Assembly (NCBI RefSeq): GCF_006716125.1
Contig: NZ_VFOM01000002.1
Coordinates: forward strand, 1 to 64,000
Source: Homoserinimonas aerilata
GTDB lineage: Bacteria; Actinomycetota; Actinomycetes; Actinomycetales; Microbacteriaceae
DNA length: 64,000 nt
Direction of reading: 5' to 3'
A program made the translations under genes and the position numbers. The notes under the pieces are model-generated. The model saw only the letters and a list, made by a program, of their open reading frames with translations. It was not told where the DNA came from and did no database searches. Positions 45,393 through 53,758 of the stretch are shown here, piece by piece. Every line of letters begins with the position of its first letter. Positions within the stretch are counted from its first letter, which is position 1.

Positions 45393-46443
45393 ACTGCTCC
45401 AGCAGTTCGCGCGCCACAGGGTCGGGCAGCTGCTTCGCCGGGGACTTCATGAAGTAGGCGGATGCCGCCTCCAGTGGCCCCGCGATGCCCGCGTCGAGCG
45501 CGAGCTTCGCTGCCCGCACCGCGTCGATGATGACGCCGGCCGAGTTGGGCGAGTCCCACACCTCGAGCTTGTATTCGAGGCTCGTGGGCGCGTTGCCGAA
45601 GCCGTGGCCCTCGAGCCGCACGTAGGCGACCTTGCGGTCGGTGAGCCACGGAACATGGTCGCTCGGGCCGATGTGCACATTGTCGGGGTCGATGGTGGCG
45701 TCGAGGTTGCTGGTGACTGCCTGCGTCTTGGAGATCTTCTTCGATTCGAGCCTGCGACGTTCGAGCATGTTCTTGAAGTCCATGTTGCCGCCGACGTTGA
45801 GCTGGTAGGTGCGGTCGAGCACGAGCCCGCGCTCCTCGAACAGTCGGGCGAGCACGCGGTGGGTGATGGTCGCGCCGAGCTGGCTCTTGATGTCGTCGCC
45901 GACGATGGGCAGGCCCGCGTCGACGAACTTCTGCGCCCACACGGGGTCGCTGGCGATGAAGACGGGCAGTGCGTTGACGACGGCGACGCCGGCATCCAGG
46001 GCGGCCTGGGCGTAGTGGCGGGCGGCCTCCTCCGACCCCACGGGGAGGTATATGACGAGAACGTCGGCGCGGGAATCGCGCAGGGCCTGGGCGACGTCGA
46101 CCGGATGCTCGGAGGACTCCTCGATGCTGTCGCGGTAGTACTCCCCCAGGCCGTCGAGCGTCGGGCCGCGCTGCACGGTGACGCCTGTGGGGGTGACGTC
46201 GGCGAAGCGGTAGGTGTCGTTCTGGCCGGCCCACATGGCCTCGGCGAGGTCGAGGCCGACCTTGGTCGCATCGACGTCGAATGCGGCGACGAATTCGACG
46301 TCGCCGACGCCGTAGCCGCCGAAGCGGGTGTGCATGAGGCCGGGCACCACGTCGCCGTCGGCGGCATCGCGATAGAACGTCACCCCTTGGATGAGAGAGT
46401 TCGCGCAGTTACCGACGCCCGCGAGGGCAACCCGAATCGACAT
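45370..46443 (-). CDS. ino1: Inositol-3-phosphate synthase
   Basis: Makes inositol-1-phosphate from glucose-6-phosphate with NAD, feeding phosphatidylinositol and mycothiol-type thiols. 357 residues, the actinobacterial/archaeal short form. Rossmann motif [16 protein letters not shown]; family motifs [32 protein letters not shown], and [11 protein letters not shown] at 46443 with AAGGAGA upstream. Divergent from rpsF and convergent with the acyl-CoA ligase, marking the right edge of the accessory block. Origin-linked ino1 next to rpsF is usual for Microbacteriaceae. Confidence 0.96.
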   Translation of the reverse strand: MSIRVALAGVGNCANSLIQGVTFYRDAADGDVVPGLMHTRFGGYGVGDVEFVAAFDVDATKVGLDLAEAMWAGQNDTYRFADVTPTGVTVQRGPTLDGLGEYYRDSIEESSEHPVDVAQALRDSRADVLVIYLPVGSEEAARHYAQAALDAGVAVVNALPVFIASDPVWAQKFVDAGLPIVGDDIKSQLGATITHRVLARLFEERGLVLDRTYQLNVGGNMDFKNMLERRRLESKKISKTQAVTSNLDATIDPDNVHIGPSDHVPWLTDRKVAYVRLEGHGFGNAPTSLEYKLEVWDSPNSAGVIIDAVRAAKLALDAGIAGPLEAASAYFMKSPAKQLPDPVARELLEQFIRDSGK

Positions 46444-46596
46444 GGAAATAGTTCTCCTTGATAGTGAAAGCTTGTTCTGACTACACTAGGCAGGTTGTGT
46501 GCGTGCGCCATTCGGCGCCTCCGCAGACAGCAGATGCCTCAACCCTCCTGTCACAGACCGTCTGTGACCGTTTAGTCCGAAGGAGGTGGGTTAGTT

Positions 46597-47046
46597 ATGC
46601 ATCAGTACGAACTAATGGTAATTCTCGATCCTGAGATCGATGAGCGCACCGTGGCCCCCAGTCTGGACAAGTTCCTGAATGTCATCCGCAACGATGGTGG
46701 AACCATCGACAAGGTCGACATCTGGGGCAAGCGTCGTCTTGCCTACGAGATCAACAAGAAGTCCGAGGGCATCTACGCCGTCGTCGACATGACTGCGAAT
46801 GCGGATGCGACGGTCGAGCTCGACCGCCAGCTGAAGCTCAGCGAGGCTGTCATGCGCACCAAGGTGCTGCGTGCCGAAGAGGCCATCGCTCAGGTGGCTG
46901 CCGCCACCAAGCTCTCGGAGGAGAAGGCGGCCCGCAAGGCTGCTGCCACCCCGAAGGCCGCAGAGGCGCCGAAGGCTGCCGAGGCTCCGAAGGCCGCTGC
47001 CCCGAAGGCCGCTCCTGAGGCTGCAGAAGCCGCGAAGAGCGAGTAG
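46597..47046 (+). CDS. rpsF: 30S ribosomal protein bS6 with Ala/Lys/Pro-rich tail
   Basis: 149-residue bS6. Conserved core [43 protein letters not shown], then a ~50-residue tail of imperfect [12 protein letters not shown] repeats. The ribosomal core is ~100 residues, so the tail is an addition. Strong Shine-Dalgarno GAAGGAGGTGG about ten bases before ATG 46597. First gene of the rpsF-ssb-rpsR-rplI operon; the 153-base gap to divergent ino1 must hold its promoter. Confidence 0.96.
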   Translation: MHQYELMVILDPEIDERTVAPSLDKFLNVIRNDGGTIDKVDIWGKRRLAYEINKKSEGIYAVVDMTANADATVELDRQLKLSEAVMRTKVLRAEEAIAQVAAATKLSEEKAARKAAATPKAAEAPKAAEAPKAAAPKAAPEAAEAAKSE

Positions 47047-47049
47047 TCG

Positions 47050-47559
47050 ATGGCCGGCGAAACCGTAATCACTGTGGTGGGCAACCTCACCAGCGATCCG
47101 GAGCTGCGGTACACGCAGAACGGGCTGGCGGTTGCCAACTTCACCATCGCATCCACTCCCCGCACCTTCGACCGTGCGAGCAATGAGTGGAAGGATGGCG
47201 AGGCGCTGTTCCTGCGGGCATCCGTGTGGCGCGAGTTCGCCGAGCATGTGGCCGGGTCCCTGACCAAGGGGTCCCGCGTCATTGCCACGGGCCGTCTCAA
47301 GCAGCGCAACTACGAGACCAAAGAGGGCGAGAAGCGCACAAGCTTCGAGATCGAGATCGACGAGATCGGTCCCAGCCTTCGCTACGCCACGGCGCAGCTC
47401 ACCCGCACGTCCTCCGGGCGTGAGGGTGGTGGCGGTGGCGGTGGCCAGCGTGGTCAGGTCGCGGACGAGCCGTGGGCTGCAGCTGCACCCGCCAGTTCAA
47501 CCTCTGGTGGCGACGTGTGGAACACGCCGGGCAACTACAGCGACGAGACACCCTTCTAG
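47050..47559 (+). CDS. ssb: Single-stranded DNA-binding protein
   Basis: 169-residue SSB that coats ssDNA at replication forks. OB-fold: [37 protein letters not shown] [23 protein letters not shown]. Gly-rich linker ([12 protein letters not shown]), then the acidic C-terminus ending DETPF, the partner-binding tail. Starts three bases after the rpsF stop. Confidence 0.97.
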   Translation: MAGETVITVVGNLTSDPELRYTQNGLAVANFTIASTPRTFDRASNEWKDGEALFLRASVWREFAEHVAGSLTKGSRVIATGRLKQRNYETKEGEKRTSFEIEIDEIGPSLRYATAQLTRTSSGREGGGGGGGQRGQVADEPWAAAAPASSTSGGDVWNTPGNYSDETPF

Positions 47560-47603
47560 CCCGCGCCCGCGCGAGCATTCATCTTTACCGAAAGTAGGAA
47601 ACC

Positions 47604-47867
47604 ATGGCAGGAAAGAGCAGCGGCGACCGCCGCAAGCCCCTCCGCAACATGAAGGGCGGCAAGAACGCCGCCCCCGCGAAGTCCATTCGCGTCGGCGTCA
47701 TCGATTACAAGGATGTCGCCACCCTCCGCAAGTTCATCTCGGAGCGGGGAAAGATCCGCGCCCGTCGAATCACCGGTGTCTCCGTCCAGGAGCAGCGGCT
47801 CATCGCCCGTGCGGTCAAGAACGCACGTGAGATGGCGCTGCTTCCCTACGCCGGCTCAGGCCGTTAG
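47604..47867 (+). CDS. rpsR: 30S ribosomal protein bS18
   Basis: 87-residue bS18: basic N-terminus ([17 protein letters not shown]), core [53 protein letters not shown]. No CxxC cysteines, so this is the zinc-free form. Preceded by GAAAGTAGGAAACC before ATG 47604. Follows ssb by 44 bases in the ribosomal operon. Confidence 0.97.
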   Translation: MAGKSSGDRRKPLRNMKGGKNAAPAKSIRVGVIDYKDVATLRKFISERGKIRARRITGVSVQEQRLIARAVKNAREMALLPYAGSGR

Positions 47868-47878
47868 GAGCCAGTGAT

Positions 47879-48331
47879 ATGTCCAAGTTGATTCTGACGC
47901 ACGAGGTCACAGGCCTCGGCACCCCCGGCGACATCGTCGAGGTCAAGAACGGTTTCGCCCGCAACTACCTGGTTCCCCAGGGTCTTGCTGTGGCGTGGAG
48001 CCGTGGCGGCGAGAAGCAGATCGAGCAGATCAAGGCGGCTCGTTCAGCTCGCGAGCACGCGACCGTTGAGGAGGCCAAGGACCTCAAGCTGAAGCTTGAG
48101 GCCACCAAGGTCAAGCTGACGATCAAGGCCGGCAAGGAGGGTCGTCTCTTCGGTTCGGTCAAGAACGCCGACATCGCGGATGCGGTCGCCGCAGCCGGTA
48201 TCGGAACGGTCGACAAGCGCAAGATCGAGATCACCTCTCCGATCAAGGTGACGGGCGAGCACGAGGCGACTGTTCGCCTGCGTGACGACCTCGTCGCGAC
48301 GATCACCATTCAGGTGGTTGCGGCCAAGTAG
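47879..48331 (+). CDS. rplI: 50S ribosomal protein bL9
   Basis: 150-residue bL9. Conserved N-terminal domain [37 protein letters not shown], long connecting helix ([21 protein letters not shown]), C-terminal domain with [16 protein letters not shown] and INTEGRITY-type end [16 protein letters not shown]. Stops 28 bases before a UUCG hairpin terminator. Last gene of the rpsF operon. Confidence 0.97.
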   Translation: MSKLILTHEVTGLGTPGDIVEVKNGFARNYLVPQGLAVAWSRGGEKQIEQIKAARSAREHATVEEAKDLKLKLEATKVKLTIKAGKEGRLFGSVKNADIADAVAAAGIGTVDKRKIEITSPIKVTGEHEATVRLRDDLVATITIQVVAAK

Positions 48332-48359
48332 TTTTGTGGTTTCCCGGTCTCCGGGAGCG

Positions 48360-48389
48360 GATGGCGGTGGGCTTCGGCCCGCCGCCATC
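48360..48389 (+). terminator. UUCG-loop hairpin terminator after rplI
   Basis: 13-base stem (GATGGCGGTGGGC / GCCCGCCGCCATC, one T-G pair) capped by TTCG and followed by TGTCGTTT. A stable tetraloop hairpin that should end the ribosomal-protein operon. Confidence 0.85.
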
Positions 48390-48846
48390 TGTCGTTTCCG
48401 GGCGCAGTTGTCAAGCGTTGTACCCATATTTGTGCACAGCATGGGCGACAGGGGAGCAACCTTCAAGTGCAACTGTAAACATCTTTCTACACACATGGTG
48501 TGAATAGAGAAATCCCTGATCAGACGGCACTTATTGCTCAGATTTCTTCTGTTCTCCACAGTTCAGTCCACAGCTTGTTCACACGCGTCCCGGCGTTTCG
48601 CCCGATTCCTCCACAGAGTTATCCACAGGGTGGTTTGTGGTGGGGTGATTCGGTTCCTATCGTTGTGCAGCAGGCGCGTCAGCGGGTAGGTCGCGGCTAC
48701 TGTGGCTCGGGGACATATCGAGTCGGTAGGCATGGCGGAGGGGTTCCGCGCATGCAGGCGATCCCCAGGCTTCACGGGCACGGCAGGGTGTCGGATGACC
48801 GATGTCGGGGGCGGACTGTAGAACAGTCCTGAGAAGAGGTACGGAA
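48390..48846. other. Long untranslated region upstream of dnaB
   Basis: About 460 bases without a credible gene on either strand. It includes AT-richer DNA (48470-48560), the DnaA-box cluster at 48552-48627, a TTGTGCACA at 48430-48438, a CCCTGATCAGA sequence at 48514-48524 and presumably the dnaB promoter. Unusually long for this compact region. Confidence 0.55.
48552..48627 (+). promoter_or_regulatory. DnaA-box cluster upstream of dnaB
   Basis: Five box-like 9-mers in one orientation within 76 bases: TTCTCCACA (48552-48560), CAGTCCACA (48564-48572), TTGTTCACA (48575-48583), TCCTCCACA (48607-48615) and perfect TTATCCACA (48619-48627). Suggests DnaA binding and control of dnaB, or a DnaA-titrating or reactivating site. 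Confidence 0.6.
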
Positions 48847-50223
48847 TTGTCGATAGCGCACTTGGGACTCGCAGGGTCTTCCGAGAGGAGCTCAGAGCAG
48901 CGTCCGTCAGAGCGCACTCCCCCGCACGATCTGCTCGCCGAGCAGAGTGCTCTGGGCGGCATGATGCTGAGCAAGGATGCCACGGCTGACGTCATCGAGT
49001 CTGTTCGCGCCATCGACTTCTACATCCCCAAGCACGAGATCATCTTCGACGCCATCCTCAGCCTCTACTCGCACGGCGAGCCGACCGATGTGATCGCCGT
49101 CACCGACGAGCTCACCAAGACGGGCGAGCTGACCAGGGCCGGTGGAGCTGACTACCTGCACACGCTCACGGGCGTCGTGCCGACCGCCGCGAATGCCGGC
49201 TTCTATGCGAGCATCGTCGCCGAGAAGGCGGTGCTGCGCAGGCTCGTCGAGGCGGGCACCCGCATCGTGCAGATGGGCTACGCGAGCGAGGGCGAGGTCG
49301 TCGACCTCGTCAACAACGCGCAGGCCGAGATCTACGCTGTCGCCGGCGGAGTCGAGGCGGAGGACTTCATTCCTCTGACGGTCGCTGTCACGACGGCCAT
49401 CGACGAGATCGAGGCGGCCAAGGGCAACGACGGCTCCATGACGGGCGTGCCGACCGGTTTTGCCGAGCTCGACGACCTCACGAACGGCTTCCACCCGGGG
49501 CAGATGATCATCGTCGCCGCTCGACCTGCTCTCGGAAAGTCGACGCTCGCCCTCGACTTCGCTCGCGCCGCATCCATCAAGCACGACATGCCCTCGATCT
49601 TCTTCTCGCTCGAGATGGGCCGCTCCGAGATCGCCATGCGCCTGCTCTCCGCCGAGGCGGCCGTTCCCCTGCAGAGCATGCGCAAGGGAACGGTGGATGC
49701 CCGCGACTGGACCACGATCGCATCCACCCGTGGCCGCATCAACGACGCGCCCCTCTACATCGACGACAGCCCCAATATGACCCTGGTCGAGATCCGTGCC
49801 AAGTGCCGGCGTCTCAAGCAGAAGGTCGGGCTCAAGATGATCATCATCGACTACATGCAGCTGATGACATCCGGCAAGCGCGTCGAGTCGCGACAGCAGG
49901 AGGTCAGTGAGTTCTCGCGTGCGCTGAAGCTGCTCGCCAAGGAGCTGCAGGTTCCGGTCATCGCGCTGTCGCAGCTCAACCGTGGGCCGGAGCAGCGCAC
50001 CGACAAGATGCCAGCGCTCAGCGACCTGCGAGAGTCCGGATCGCTGGAGCAGGACGCCGACATGGTCATCCTGCTGCACAGGGAGAGCGCCTACGAGAAG
50101 GAGAACCCGCGCGCGGGCGAAGCCGACCTGATCGTCGCCAAGCACCGCAACGGGCCGACCCGCACCGTCACGGTTGCCTTCCAGGGCCACTTCTCCCGCT
50201 TCACGGACATGGCGCCGGCGTAG
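48847..50223 (+). CDS. dnaB: Replicative DNA helicase DnaB
   Basis: 458-residue hexameric replication-fork helicase. TTG start at 48847 (LSIAHLGLAG) with AGAAGAGG upstream; N-terminal sequence matches the family (PPHDLLAEQSALGGMMLSKDA). The RecA-like domain has Walker A ARPALGKST, IFFSLEMGRSEIAMRLLS, Walker B IIIDYMQLM, and SQLNRGPEQRTDKMPALSDLRESGSLEQDADM. No intein or insertion. Expected to work with DciA (16.0-16.6 kb). Confidence 0.97.
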   Translation: MSIAHLGLAGSSERSSEQRPSERTPPHDLLAEQSALGGMMLSKDATADVIESVRAIDFYIPKHEIIFDAILSLYSHGEPTDVIAVTDELTKTGELTRAGGADYLHTLTGVVPTAANAGFYASIVAEKAVLRRLVEAGTRIVQMGYASEGEVVDLVNNAQAEIYAVAGGVEAEDFIPLTVAVTTAIDEIEAAKGNDGSMTGVPTGFAELDDLTNGFHPGQMIIVAARPALGKSTLALDFARAASIKHDMPSIFFSLEMGRSEIAMRLLSAEAAVPLQSMRKGTVDARDWTTIASTRGRINDAPLYIDDSPNMTLVEIRAKCRRLKQKVGLKMIIIDYMQLMTSGKRVESRQQEVSEFSRALKLLAKELQVPVIALSQLNRGPEQRTDKMPALSDLRESGSLEQDADMVILLHRESAYEKENPRAGEADLIVAKHRNGPTRTVTVAFQGHFSRFTDMAPA

Positions 50224-50232
50224 CGCCAGCAT

Positions 50233-50260
50233 CCCTCCGTGATGCGCGACGAACGGAGGG
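50233..50260 (+). terminator. Hairpin after dnaB
   Basis: Perfect 8-base stem CCCTCCGT / ACGGAGGG with a 12-base loop, ten bases after the dnaB stop. Probable terminator, without a T-run. Confidence 0.6.
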
Positions 50261-50363
50261 TTCGCGGCCTGAGGCGACACCTCGGATGCCGTCCCTCGGG
50301 CCGGGGTCGGGCACAGGGACGCGGCGATAGACTGGCTGGGTTCGTCTATCAGGAAGAGGGCCC

Positions 50364-50972
50364 GTGTCGACTCTGCAGGATCCGGTCGAGAAGACAGTCG
50401 CGGGCCGACCCGGCGGCGTCTGGATACTCGACCTCGGCCGCGCCGTCCCCGCACTCGGCGCAGGGCTCGCCATAACCTTCATGCAGGATCACTCGGCCAC
50501 GGTCGGCTCACTCGTCTTCGGCATCTTCGCGCTCGCCAGCGGCGTGGTGCTCGCTGCCTTCGGTGGGCGCGCACTGGCGCCGGGGGCCACGCGCACCGTC
50601 ATCATCATCCAGGGCATCGTGACCGCGATGCTCGGTGGCGCGGGGATCACATTCGGCACCGGTGCGGGCGTGACGCCCGGCGGGCTGAGTGAGTTCCTGC
50701 TCCTGCTCACCGTGTTCGCCGCCATCACCGGATTCCTCGAACTGTATGCGGGTCTCCGCAGCCGAGACAGCGCCATCGGGCGCGACTGGCTCACCGTGGG
50801 CGGCTTCACCGCCATCGCAGCCCTCGTCTTCCTCATCATCCCGCCCGACCCCATCCTCGCGACAGGCCTGTTCGGTGCCTACGCCGTGCTCGTCGGCGTG
50901 TACCACGTCATCGCCGGCCTCTCGCTGCGCTGGGCACAGACCTCTACGAAGAAGGGCGAGGCGACGGCATGA
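50364..50972 (+). CDS. HdeD/DUF308-like membrane protein
   Basis: 202-residue protein with about six transmembrane helices arranged as repeated two-helix hairpins, as in DUF308/HdeD proteins (acid-resistance and general membrane proteins). Examples: GSLVFGIFALASGVVLAAFGGRA, LYAGLRSRDSAIGRDWLTVGGFTAIAALVFLIIPPDP. GTG start at 50364 behind GGAAGAGGG. Overlaps the next gene by ATGA. Exact function unknown. Confidence 0.75.
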   Translation: MSTLQDPVEKTVAGRPGGVWILDLGRAVPALGAGLAITFMQDHSATVGSLVFGIFALASGVVLAAFGGRALAPGATRTVIIIQGIVTAMLGGAGITFGTGAGVTPGGLSEFLLLLTVFAAITGFLELYAGLRSRDSAIGRDWLTVGGFTAIAALVFLIIPPDPILATGLFGAYAVLVGVYHVIAGLSLRWAQTSTKKGEATA

Positions 50973-51238
50973 GCGCACCCCGCAACACACAACCCAGCCG
51001 CAAAGACCGCATGCGGCCGCTCGAGTACCTGCTCATCGGCGGCGGCATCTCCGTGTTCTCGGGGCTCATCACCCTCATGGTGACCCGCGATATCGAGATC
51101 ACCGCGATCGTCACCGGCATCATCTTCATCCTGAGCATGATGACGCTGGCGCTGCTGGCGCTCGCCATGAAGCCAGACTCCGCCGAGCTCGACGACATCG
51201 ACGCGCAGAACAAGCAGGGCGGCGGAGCGCCGCACTGA
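50969..51238 (+). CDS. Small two-helix membrane protein
   Basis: 89-residue protein with a basic N-terminus (NTQPSRKDRMRPLEY), two transmembrane helices (~20-40 and ~44-66) and an acidic C-terminal tail (DSAELDDIDAQNKQGG). Translationally coupled to the HdeD-like gene. Often annotated only as hypothetical in this family; no motif recognised. Confidence 0.75.
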   Translation: MSAPRNTQPSRKDRMRPLEYLLIGGGISVFSGLITLMVTRDIEITAIVTGIIFILSMMTLALLALAMKPDSAELDDIDAQNKQGGGAPH

Positions 51239-51279
51239 CCCGCGGGTGAGTGGATCGCCTGTCACGGGCATCCGTCGCC

Positions 51280-51344
51280 CACCTGACACTTCGCGACAGG
51301 CCCGCCACCTGCGCTGGTACAGATCTGTCGCGAAGTGTCAGGTG
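51280..51344. repeat. 20-base perfect inverted repeat with 25-base spacer
   Basis: Left arm CACCTGACACTTCGCGACAG (51280-51299) is the exact reverse complement of the right arm at 51325-51344. The spacer contains a further CACCTG. It lies between convergent genes, so it could act as a bidirectional terminator, but the loop is long, the arms are only moderately GC-rich and there is no T-run. It may be a member of a dispersed intergenic repeat family or a protein-binding site. Confidence 0.85.
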
Positions 51345-51368
51345 AACGGGGGCGGAGTGCGGGGCGAC

Positions 51369-52766
51369 CTACGCCGTTGGCGGGGTCTTCAGGTAGTCGA
51401 CGAGGCCGCTCGCGAGGCCCGTGTAGGTGGCAGGTGTGAGCGCGGCGAGACGTTCTTTCGCGGCCGCCCCGATGTCGAGCCCCTCGACGAACGCGAGCAG
51501 CTGGGCATGATCGACCCGGTTGCCACGGGTGAGCTCCTTGAGCAGCGCGTACGGGTCCTTGATCTGGCTGCGACCAGCCGTGACCTCGGCCCGCACGACC
51601 GTCTGGATGGCCTCCGCGAGCACCTCCCAGTTGCTGTCGAGGTCGGCGGCGAGCTTCGCCTCGTTGAGGTTGATCTCGGCGAGCCCGCGCTGGATGTTGT
51701 CGATCGCCAGCAGCGAGTGGCCGAAGGCGACGCCGATGTTGCGCTGCGTGGTCGAGTCGGTGAGGTCACGCTGCAGGCGAGAGGTGACGAGCGTCTGGGC
51801 GAGCGATTCGAGCAGGGCGCCGGCCAGTTCGAGGTTGGCCTCCGCGTTCTCGAAGCGGATCGGGTTGATCTTGTGCGGCATCGTCGAGGAGCCCGTGGCG
51901 CCCTTCACGGGTGTCTGCGTGAAGTAGCCCATCGAGATGTAGGTCCAGACATCCGTGCACAGATTGTGCAGGATGCGCCCCGCATGGTTGACCGCCTGGT
52001 ACAGCTCTGCCTGCCAGTCGTGTGACTCGATCTGGGTGGTGAGCGGGTTCCAGACGAGACCGAGGCCGGTGACGAACTCCTCCGACAGTGCGGGCCAGTC
52101 CTGCCCAGGGTCGGCCACCTGGTGGGCGGCGAAGGTTCCCGTGGCGCCGCTGAACTTGCCCAGATATTCGACCCGGTCGATGCGGGCGAGCACGCGGCGC
52201 AGGCGGTGCACGAACACGGCCAGCTCCTTGCCCATGGTGGTCGGCGTCGCAGGCTGCCCGTGGGTGAGCGCCAGCATGGGGGTGTCGCGGTAGTCGAGCG
52301 CGCGCTGCTCGAGCGTGTCGATGAGGGTGCGGATGCGCGGAAGCCAGGTGTCGGCGACGGCGGCCCGCACCGTGAGCGCGTAGGAGAGGTTGTTCACGTC
52401 TTCGCTCGTGCAGGCGAAGTGCGTGAGCTCGGCGATGGAGTCGAGGCCGAGCCGGCTGAGCTGGGCCCGCACATAGTATTCGACGGCCTTCACGTCGTGG
52501 CGGGTGACGGCCTCTTCGCGGGCGAGCGCGTCGATGGCCTCCTGCCCGAAGTCGGTGACGACGGCTCGCAGCGCCGCCTTCTGCTCGTCGCTGAGCGGCG
52601 AGGAGCCGAAGAGCGAGCGGTCGGTGAGGAACACGAGCCACTCGACCTCGACCTGCACGCGGGCGCGGTTGAGGCCGGCCTCGGAGAGCTGCTCACCGAG
52701 GTCTGACACGGCGGCGCGGTAGCGCCCGTCGAGCGGGCTGAGGGGCTGGGGGGGAAGGGGGGTCAT
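51369..52766 (-). CDS. purB: Adenylosuccinate lyase
   Basis: 465-residue fumarase-superfamily enzyme acting twice in purine synthesis (SAICAR to AICAR and adenylosuccinate to AMP). Superfamily signature GSSTMPHKINP; early conserved LSPLDGRYRAAVSDL; FACTSEDVNNLSYAL and LALTHGQPATPTTMGKELAVF with the catalytic His. The E. coli-like long form. Ends 25 bases from the inverted repeat; its start overlaps the phosphatase gene by four bases. Confidence 0.96.
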   Translation of the reverse strand: MTPLPPQPLSPLDGRYRAAVSDLGEQLSEAGLNRARVQVEVEWLVFLTDRSLFGSSPLSDEQKAALRAVVTDFGQEAIDALAREEAVTRHDVKAVEYYVRAQLSRLGLDSIAELTHFACTSEDVNNLSYALTVRAAVADTWLPRIRTLIDTLEQRALDYRDTPMLALTHGQPATPTTMGKELAVFVHRLRRVLARIDRVEYLGKFSGATGTFAAHQVADPGQDWPALSEEFVTGLGLVWNPLTTQIESHDWQAELYQAVNHAGRILHNLCTDVWTYISMGYFTQTPVKGATGSSTMPHKINPIRFENAEANLELAGALLESLAQTLVTSRLQRDLTDSTTQRNIGVAFGHSLLAIDNIQRGLAEINLNEAKLAADLDSNWEVLAEAIQTVVRAEVTAGRSQIKDPYALLKELTRGNRVDHAQLLAFVEGLDIGAAAKERLAALTPATYTGLASGLVDYLKTPPTA

Positions 52767-53284
52767 GACACTCCTCGCCGGATGGCCGGCTCGATCTGGC
52801 GGAACAGGGCCGCGCTTGCCTGGTGGATTGTGCGGCGCACTGTTTCGAACAGCGCCGCATCGGAGTAGTAGGGGTCGGGGATGTCCAGTTGCTGCTGCTC
52901 CGGGTCGAAGCTCAGCAGCAGTTGGACTTTGCTGCGGTCGGTCTCGGTGCTGGCCCAGTTCTTGAGGATGCGCTCCTGGCTGCGGTCGAAGGCGACGACG
53001 AGGTCGAGTTTGTCGAACCAGTCGGGGTCGAACTGACGGGCCCTGTGCCCGGTTCCGTCGAAGCCGCCGTCGGCGAGCGTCGCGATGGTGCGCTCGTCGG
53101 AGCGTTCGCCGACATGCCAGTCGCCGGTTCCGGCGGACATCACGGCGATGGACTTGCTGTGGCCCGCCTTGGCGACCATGTCGCGGAACATGACCTCCGC
53201 CATCGGCGAGCGGCAGATGTTGCCCGTGCAGACGAAGCAGATTCTGAAGAGCGCCGACTCATCGAGGGTGCGGTCGAAGCTCAT
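52763..53284 (-). CDS. Low-molecular-weight protein tyrosine phosphatase
   Basis: 173-residue phosphatase of the arsenate-reductase-like fold. CX5R signature at residues 19-25 (CTGNICR) followed by Ser, and the general acid Asp in IPDPYY. Also RARQFDPDWFDKLDLVVAFD. In actinobacteria such enzymes dephosphorylate tyrosine-phosphorylated proteins; arginine phosphatase activity is possible in relatives. Overlaps purB by four bases, so co-expressed with it. Confidence 0.9.
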   Translation of the reverse strand: MSFDRTLDESALFRICFVCTGNICRSPMAEVMFRDMVAKAGHSKSIAVMSAGTGDWHVGERSDERTIATLADGGFDGTGHRARQFDPDWFDKLDLVVAFDRSQERILKNWASTETDRSKVQLLLSFDPEQQQLDIPDPYYSDAALFETVRRTIHQASAALFRQIEPAIRRGVS

Positions 53285-53518
53285 TGCCCCATTCTCTCGC
53301 AGTTCGCAGCCCCGCGCTGTCCCCCGGTCTCCCCGGGTTCCTTCGATCGGGGGGCAAGGGCGGCCCGCTTCTCCTCAGTTGCGCTGCGATGCACGCGTTC
53401 TTCACAGATCGCTCCGCGACGAGGGGCTCGGATGCGCGGGGCCGCAAGCATGGAACTGCGACACGCGATGGGCGGCGTCGCCGGGGCAACACGTTCGATC
53501 GAGGAGGACTGTCAGGGT

Positions 53519-53758
53519 ATGAGGGATCAGGTGATCGACCAGCTGCACGGGCTGCGGCGGGTGAGGTCTCGCTGTGCGGAGGCCCTTGCCCTTCTGCCAC
53601 AGGAGGGCACCGGGGAGTGGAGCGGGCCGGCGCGCCTGGCCTTCGACCTGTCGCTGTCCAAGCTCCGCTGGGAGGCCGTGCGTGCGCTCGACGCCCTCGA
53701 TGCCGCGATCGCGCACAGCTCGAGCGCGCTCCGCGGCACGGATTGGGGCAGCAGATGA
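53519..53758 (+). CDS. Small WXG-like protein coupled to alpha/beta-hydrolase
   Basis: 79 residues from ATG 53519 (GGAGG at 53503-53507 and CAGGG upstream); an ATG at 53450 would give 102 residues, nearer the usual WXG100 size. The sequence is predicted as two helices around a turn with W-S-G in GEWSGPARLAF, as in WXG100 proteins, e.g. VIDQLHGLRRVRSRCAEALALL and KLRWEAVRALDALDAAI. Cysteine present in helix 1. The stop overlaps the hydrolase start (ATGA). WXG-like proteins often assist secretion of a linked partner through a type VII system; no ESX core gene is present in this window. Confidence 0.65.
   Translation: MRDQVIDQLHGLRRVRSRCAEALALLPQEGTGEWSGPARLAFDLSLSKLRWEAVRALDALDAAIAHSSSALRGTDWGSR

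Noticed and set aside
46900..47043. Repetitive Ala/Lys/Pro codons at the end of rpsF as a tandem repeat element
   Set aside because: They are in frame, imperfect and form a typical actinobacterial bS6 tail.
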